Shown here: positions 4,842 through 7,125 of the stretch, in pieces
Layout of the letters: each line of letters begins with the position of its first letter
Numbering within the stretch: the first letter of the stretch is position 1
From: an uncultured Pseudomonadota bacterium
GTDB lineage: Bacteria; Bdellovibrionota_B; Oligoflexia; Oligoflexales; Bog-1112
NCBI GenBank assembly: GCA_937896265.1
Contig: CALBMD010000342.1
Coordinates: forward strand, 1 to 7,125
Direction: 5' to 3'
Length of the DNA stretch: 7,125 nt
The notes under the pieces: generated by a model
Seen by the model: only the letters and a program-made list of their open reading frames with translations
Databases searched by the model: none
Told to the model about the DNA's origin: nothing
Translations under genes and position numbers: made by a program

Positions 4842-6026
4842 ATGGCTGTGCAAAGAAATCTGATGATTCTAGCCATTATTTGGGAAGCTTTTTGTTATGC
4901 TTCACCTACTCCTATCTTAGTAGGTGAAGCTAATGACAGAGCTATTTTTATCAACCTAATTCATAATTTAAATCAAAATATTGAATTTTTTGAGCCCAAA
5001 GATCTCGTGGTTCCATGCGAAATGGTTGGTCCAAATAGAAAAGATTTAAGCTTAACGGAAGTGCCTTTTCTAACTGCTAATATAATTCGAAGTCAGTTTA
5101 ATTTATCCAGAAAAACTTTATTTATGCTAGATGTAAATAGGCAATTAACAATAATTAAAAACCAGATAAAAGATATGGCTTTTAGTCATTTTTTGATTAT
5201 TCGACCTGAAAGTATTTCTGATACTAATTTCTATTATATGATTAGTAGAATCATTCGATGGTTTGCTAAAGAAAAACCTATCAGTATCATAGATCTTAGA
5301 ACTAAACCGACAGATCGTGCCAAGGATATTTTAGGTGTTCCTTTATTTTTTTTTAATGGAGAAAGTTTTTTTGGCTATGATCCTCGAGTATGTTATGACC
5401 TGGGTGAAGATAAAGTGAGAGAGAAGAGCAAACAAGAAACTATGCAAGAAGAATTATTTTTTTTCTATGAGCGGAACAAGCTGGTTTATCAAGATTTTCA
5501 AAATTGGTTTGATAAAGTAAGCCATAATGGTCTCACTGTTCGAGGTCTTGATTTGTTTCAAAGAGTACAAAGAGCAAATCAAATAAATTTATCTATGGTC
5601 GATGATTTTTTTTGTTTAGAATCTTTTATCTCTGCATACTCCGTTCTAGAACATTCTTTATTAGAAGCAAAGATAAAAGGTCATATCAATAAGCCAGATT
5701 GGACAGCTGAACATAAAGGCTATAAGAAAAATCTTGTCGAAATAAATTATCTTCAGAAAAAAATAATGAAAAATGTTGAATCCATTGCATATAAATTTGA
5801 CCTTCTTGATAAAGAAGGAATGCGCGAAGATATTTTGACACCAAAGCTTTTAAATCAACAGATTGAAGAGATAGAAAAATTACCTAACAGTGAAGAAAAA
5901 TCAAACGAAATAGAGTTTGTTAACACATTTTTAAGAATGTGTGAAATTGTTACATTGATCTCTAATTCTGTTCATAGTACCCCAGGTATCATTGAGGCAG
6001 TTAATGCTTTGGAGAAGAGACGGTGA
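4842..6026 (+). CDS. Unrecognised exported 394-residue protein
   Basis: I do not recognise this family. From ATG 4842 the protein has 394 residues. Residues 1-20 (MAVQRNLMILAIIWEAFCYA) form a Sec signal peptide with Arg5, a hydrophobic core and a likely cleavage site after Ala20 (C-Y-A). The mature part is rich in Phe, Ile, Lys and Asn. The first half looks alpha/beta (SHFLIIRPES, KPISIIDLRTKP, VPLFFFNGESFFGYD). From about residue 195 it is mainly helical with charged heptad-like stretches (NLVEINYLQKKIMKNVESIA; QQIEEIEKLPNSEEKSNEI). No second membrane segment is evident, so it should be periplasmic or secreted. The gene is clearly more AT-rich than the CDK-cyclin gene. A 12-bp hairpin covers codons 20-30. 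Its stop overlaps the next gene's GTG (GTGA), indicating an operon with translational coupling. Confidence 0.85.
   Translation: MAVQRNLMILAIIWEAFCYASPTPILVGEANDRAIFINLIHNLNQNIEFFEPKDLVVPCEMVGPNRKDLSLTEVPFLTANIIRSQFNLSRKTLFMLDVNRQLTIIKNQIKDMAFSHFLIIRPESISDTNFYYMISRIIRWFAKEKPISIIDLRTKPTDRAKDILGVPLFFFNGESFFGYDPRVCYDLGEDKVREKSKQETMQEELFFFYERNKLVYQDFQNWFDKVSHNGLTVRGLDLFQRVQRANQINLSMVDDFFCLESFISAYSVLEHSLLEAKIKGHINKPDWTAEHKGYKKNLVEINYLQKKIMKNVESIAYKFDLLDKEGMREDILTPKLLNQQIEEIEKLPNSEEKSNEIEFVNTFLRMCEIVTLISNSVHSTPGIIEAVNALEKRR
4899..4930 (+). other. 12-bp perfect hairpin at the signal-peptide cleavage codons
   Basis: GCTTCACCTACT (4899-4910) and AGTAGGTGAAGC (4919-4930) are exact reverse complements with an 8-base loop. 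The mRNA hairpin begins at codon 20, the last codon of the predicted signal peptide, and ends in codon 30. No T-run follows, so it is not a terminator. It could slow ribosomes or control early translation. Confidence 0.75.
6011..6014 (+). promoter_or_regulatory. Ribosome binding site for the GTG start at 6023
   Basis: GGAG inside the end of the upstream gene lies 8 bases before GTG 6023. Together with the 4-base stop/start overlap, it supports coupled translation of the two genes. Confidence 0.6.
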
Positions 6027-7125
6027 ATAAAACCAAAAGAGCCTTAGGGCTCGTTTTTTATTTTTTTATGTTTAGCGCAATAGCTGAAGCTGTTTCAGAG
6101 GCTTCTTTTGATAAAAAAGCTTGGGGTGTCTATTTTGATAATTATGAGGCTATCATTGAAGAAGCAGCTGATAAGTTTAATATCACAATATATTTTCCAA
6201 AAGCTTCTGGAGAGATGCATGTTCAAAAAGTTAGAAGAACCAAAGCTTTAATTCTAGCTATTCGCAATTTTTTTATCAAGATTGCCAAAGAAGGCTACTT
6301 AAAGGATGGTTTTGAAGAAAAAGATCAGACTGTTATCGTAAAAAAAGAGATTAGATTTCTTGGTCTTCCTTTGCGCAAAGAGAAGACGCTAACAAAGCGA
6401 GTCAGTTTGCCTGTCAAAATAGATCAACGTCGCGAAGTTTTCGATTATTTTGCAGAGCATAAATTGCTTTTTCTCAAAGATGGGCGAGCGGATTTAAATG
6501 CATCGTTCAAACCGGCTTTGATTTGGGAAGCCTATTTTCTTCAAAGCCTAGATATAGAAGGTATGAAAAACCTCAATGAGGCTGCATCTGAGCAATACTT
6601 TTCCGCCATGAAATTGATGTTATGGCCAACAGTTGATGAAATTAGCGATCTCATAAACCTTTGGAAGGCAGAGCTTGGAGCTGTTGCTAATGAAGCATTA
6701 GGTTTAAATGATCCGATGTTGTTACTTGAGTTATGTACGCATATACCCCAGCCGATTATAGCTTTGGATATAAAGTGCCCCCCTCTTAGCGATTTGCATG
6801 AGGGACAATTTTTGTCGCTACTAGATTTATTAATTCAGGAAGGATTGGACTGCAAAGGAAAAGGTTTTGTTAAACCGCTAGCTTTTTTCCTAGATAGATT
6901 CAAATATGCAGGGAAAAATAAAGAGCGCTATATTAATCTTATAGCCGCTCTTTTGGAAAAAGAAGATCCCAATTCACTGGCTCTATTTTTGAAAAACCAG
7001 CCACTACGTAAGCTTATATTTACAAATCAAACCGGAAAATTTGAAGTTAATCAATTGAAAAAAACTCCGCTTGCTTTTTTACCTGCATATCAAAGGCTTA
7101 ATTCTATTGGCTTCTTGCTTTCTTC
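6023..7125 (+). CDS. Unrecognised exported protein, 3' partial
   Basis: The frame from GTG 6023 stays open to the window end, giving 367 complete codons of a longer protein that I do not recognise. Residues 1-23 make a textbook Sec signal peptide: a basic start (MNKTKR), a hydrophobic core (ALGLVFYFFMFSAI) and an AEA-type cleavage site after Ala21 or Ala23. The mature part is mostly helical. It includes a charged stretch near residues 60-110 with EKDQTVIVKKEIRF, then leucine-rich helices (MLLLELCTHIPQPIIALDI; FLSLLDLLIQEGLDCKGKG) that hint at an all-helical repeat-like or ligand-binding fold. The GTG start overlaps the previous stop codon by 4 bases and has GGAG 8 bases before it. An alternative ATG at 6068 would lose the basic part of the signal peptide. 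A terminator-like hairpin lies in codons 6-15. The function is unknown; co-export with the preceding product is inferred. Confidence 0.85.
   Translation, partial: MNKTKRALGLVFYFFMFSAIAEAVSEASFDKKAWGVYFDNYEAIIEEAADKFNITIYFPKASGEMHVQKVRRTKALILAIRNFFIKIAKEGYLKDGFEEKDQTVIVKKEIRFLGLPLRKEKTLTKRVSLPVKIDQRREVFDYFAEHKLLFLKDGRADLNASFKPALIWEAYFLQSLDIEGMKNLNEAASEQYFSAMKLMLWPTVDEISDLINLWKAELGAVANEALGLNDPMLLLELCTHIPQPIIALDIKCPPLSDLHEGQFLSLLDLLIQEGLDCKGKGFVKPLAFFLDRFKYAGKNKERYINLIAALLEKEDPNSLALFLKNQPLRKLIFTNQTGKFEVNQLKKTPLAFLPAYQRLNSIGFLLS
6035..6067 (+). terminator. Intrinsic-terminator-like hairpin inside signal-peptide codons
   Basis: GAGCC (6039-6043), loop TTAG and GGCTC (6048-6052) are followed by G, T6, A and T7. 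AAAA before the stem can pair with the first T residues, with the G bulged. This is the form of a Rho-independent terminator, and it lies 12 bases after the stop codon of the 4842 gene. However, it sits within the first 15 codons of the next gene. It may end part of the transcripts or act as an attenuator relieved by coupled ribosomes. Confidence 0.6.

Overview
The window is bacterial. It has tightly packed intron-free genes with Shine-Dalgarno sites, a LigD-type repair polymerase, a transmembrane histidine kinase and Sec-type signal peptides. Base composition is moderately AT-rich. The style of the histidine kinase and the standalone LigD-like parts would suit a Bdellovibrionota/deltaproteobacteria-like or host-associated bacterium, but this is only a guess; nothing here fixes the taxon.

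Layout. (1) 1-1449, plus strand: a DNA end-joining-like cluster. It holds the C-terminal end of a LigD-type polymerase (1-169), an unrecognised lysine-rich 198-residue protein (239-835), and a 185-residue nucleotidyltransferase resembling the catalytic domain of ATP-dependent DNA ligases, with an altered motif I (892-1449). (2) 1450-1690: a 241-base AT-rich intergenic region with an 11-bp perfect inverted repeat. (3) 1691-3316, plus strand: the outstanding gene of the window. It encodes a eukaryotic-type cyclin-dependent kinase (CDK) whose C-terminal third reads as a cyclin box, so kinase and activating cyclin appear fused in one bacterial polypeptide that also starts with a hydrophobic, signal-peptide-like segment. 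(4) 3328-4683, minus strand: a membrane sensor histidine kinase, convergent with the CDK-cyclin gene, with a sigma-28 (FliA)-like promoter overlapped by a 9-bp inverted repeat. (5) 4842-6026 and 6023-7125 (runs off the end), plus strand: two unrecognised proteins with signal peptides, overlapping by 4 bases and probably translationally coupled. The first carries a 12-bp perfect hairpin at its signal-peptide cleavage codons. The second has an intrinsic-terminator-like hairpin and T-tract inside its signal-peptide codons.

How the genes may work together. The first three genes plausibly act in DNA end repair. The CDK-cyclin protein has every catalytic motif of an active kinase, a PSTAIRE-like helix, a T-loop threonine at the CDK2 Thr160 position and a cyclin box with the CDK-contacting lysine. 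It therefore looks like a self-activating CDK. If its N-terminus is a true export signal, it must work where ATP is present, such as inside a eukaryotic host. The next two plus-strand genes also encode exported proteins, which fits an interaction-type locus, but no direct link between them and the kinase is visible.
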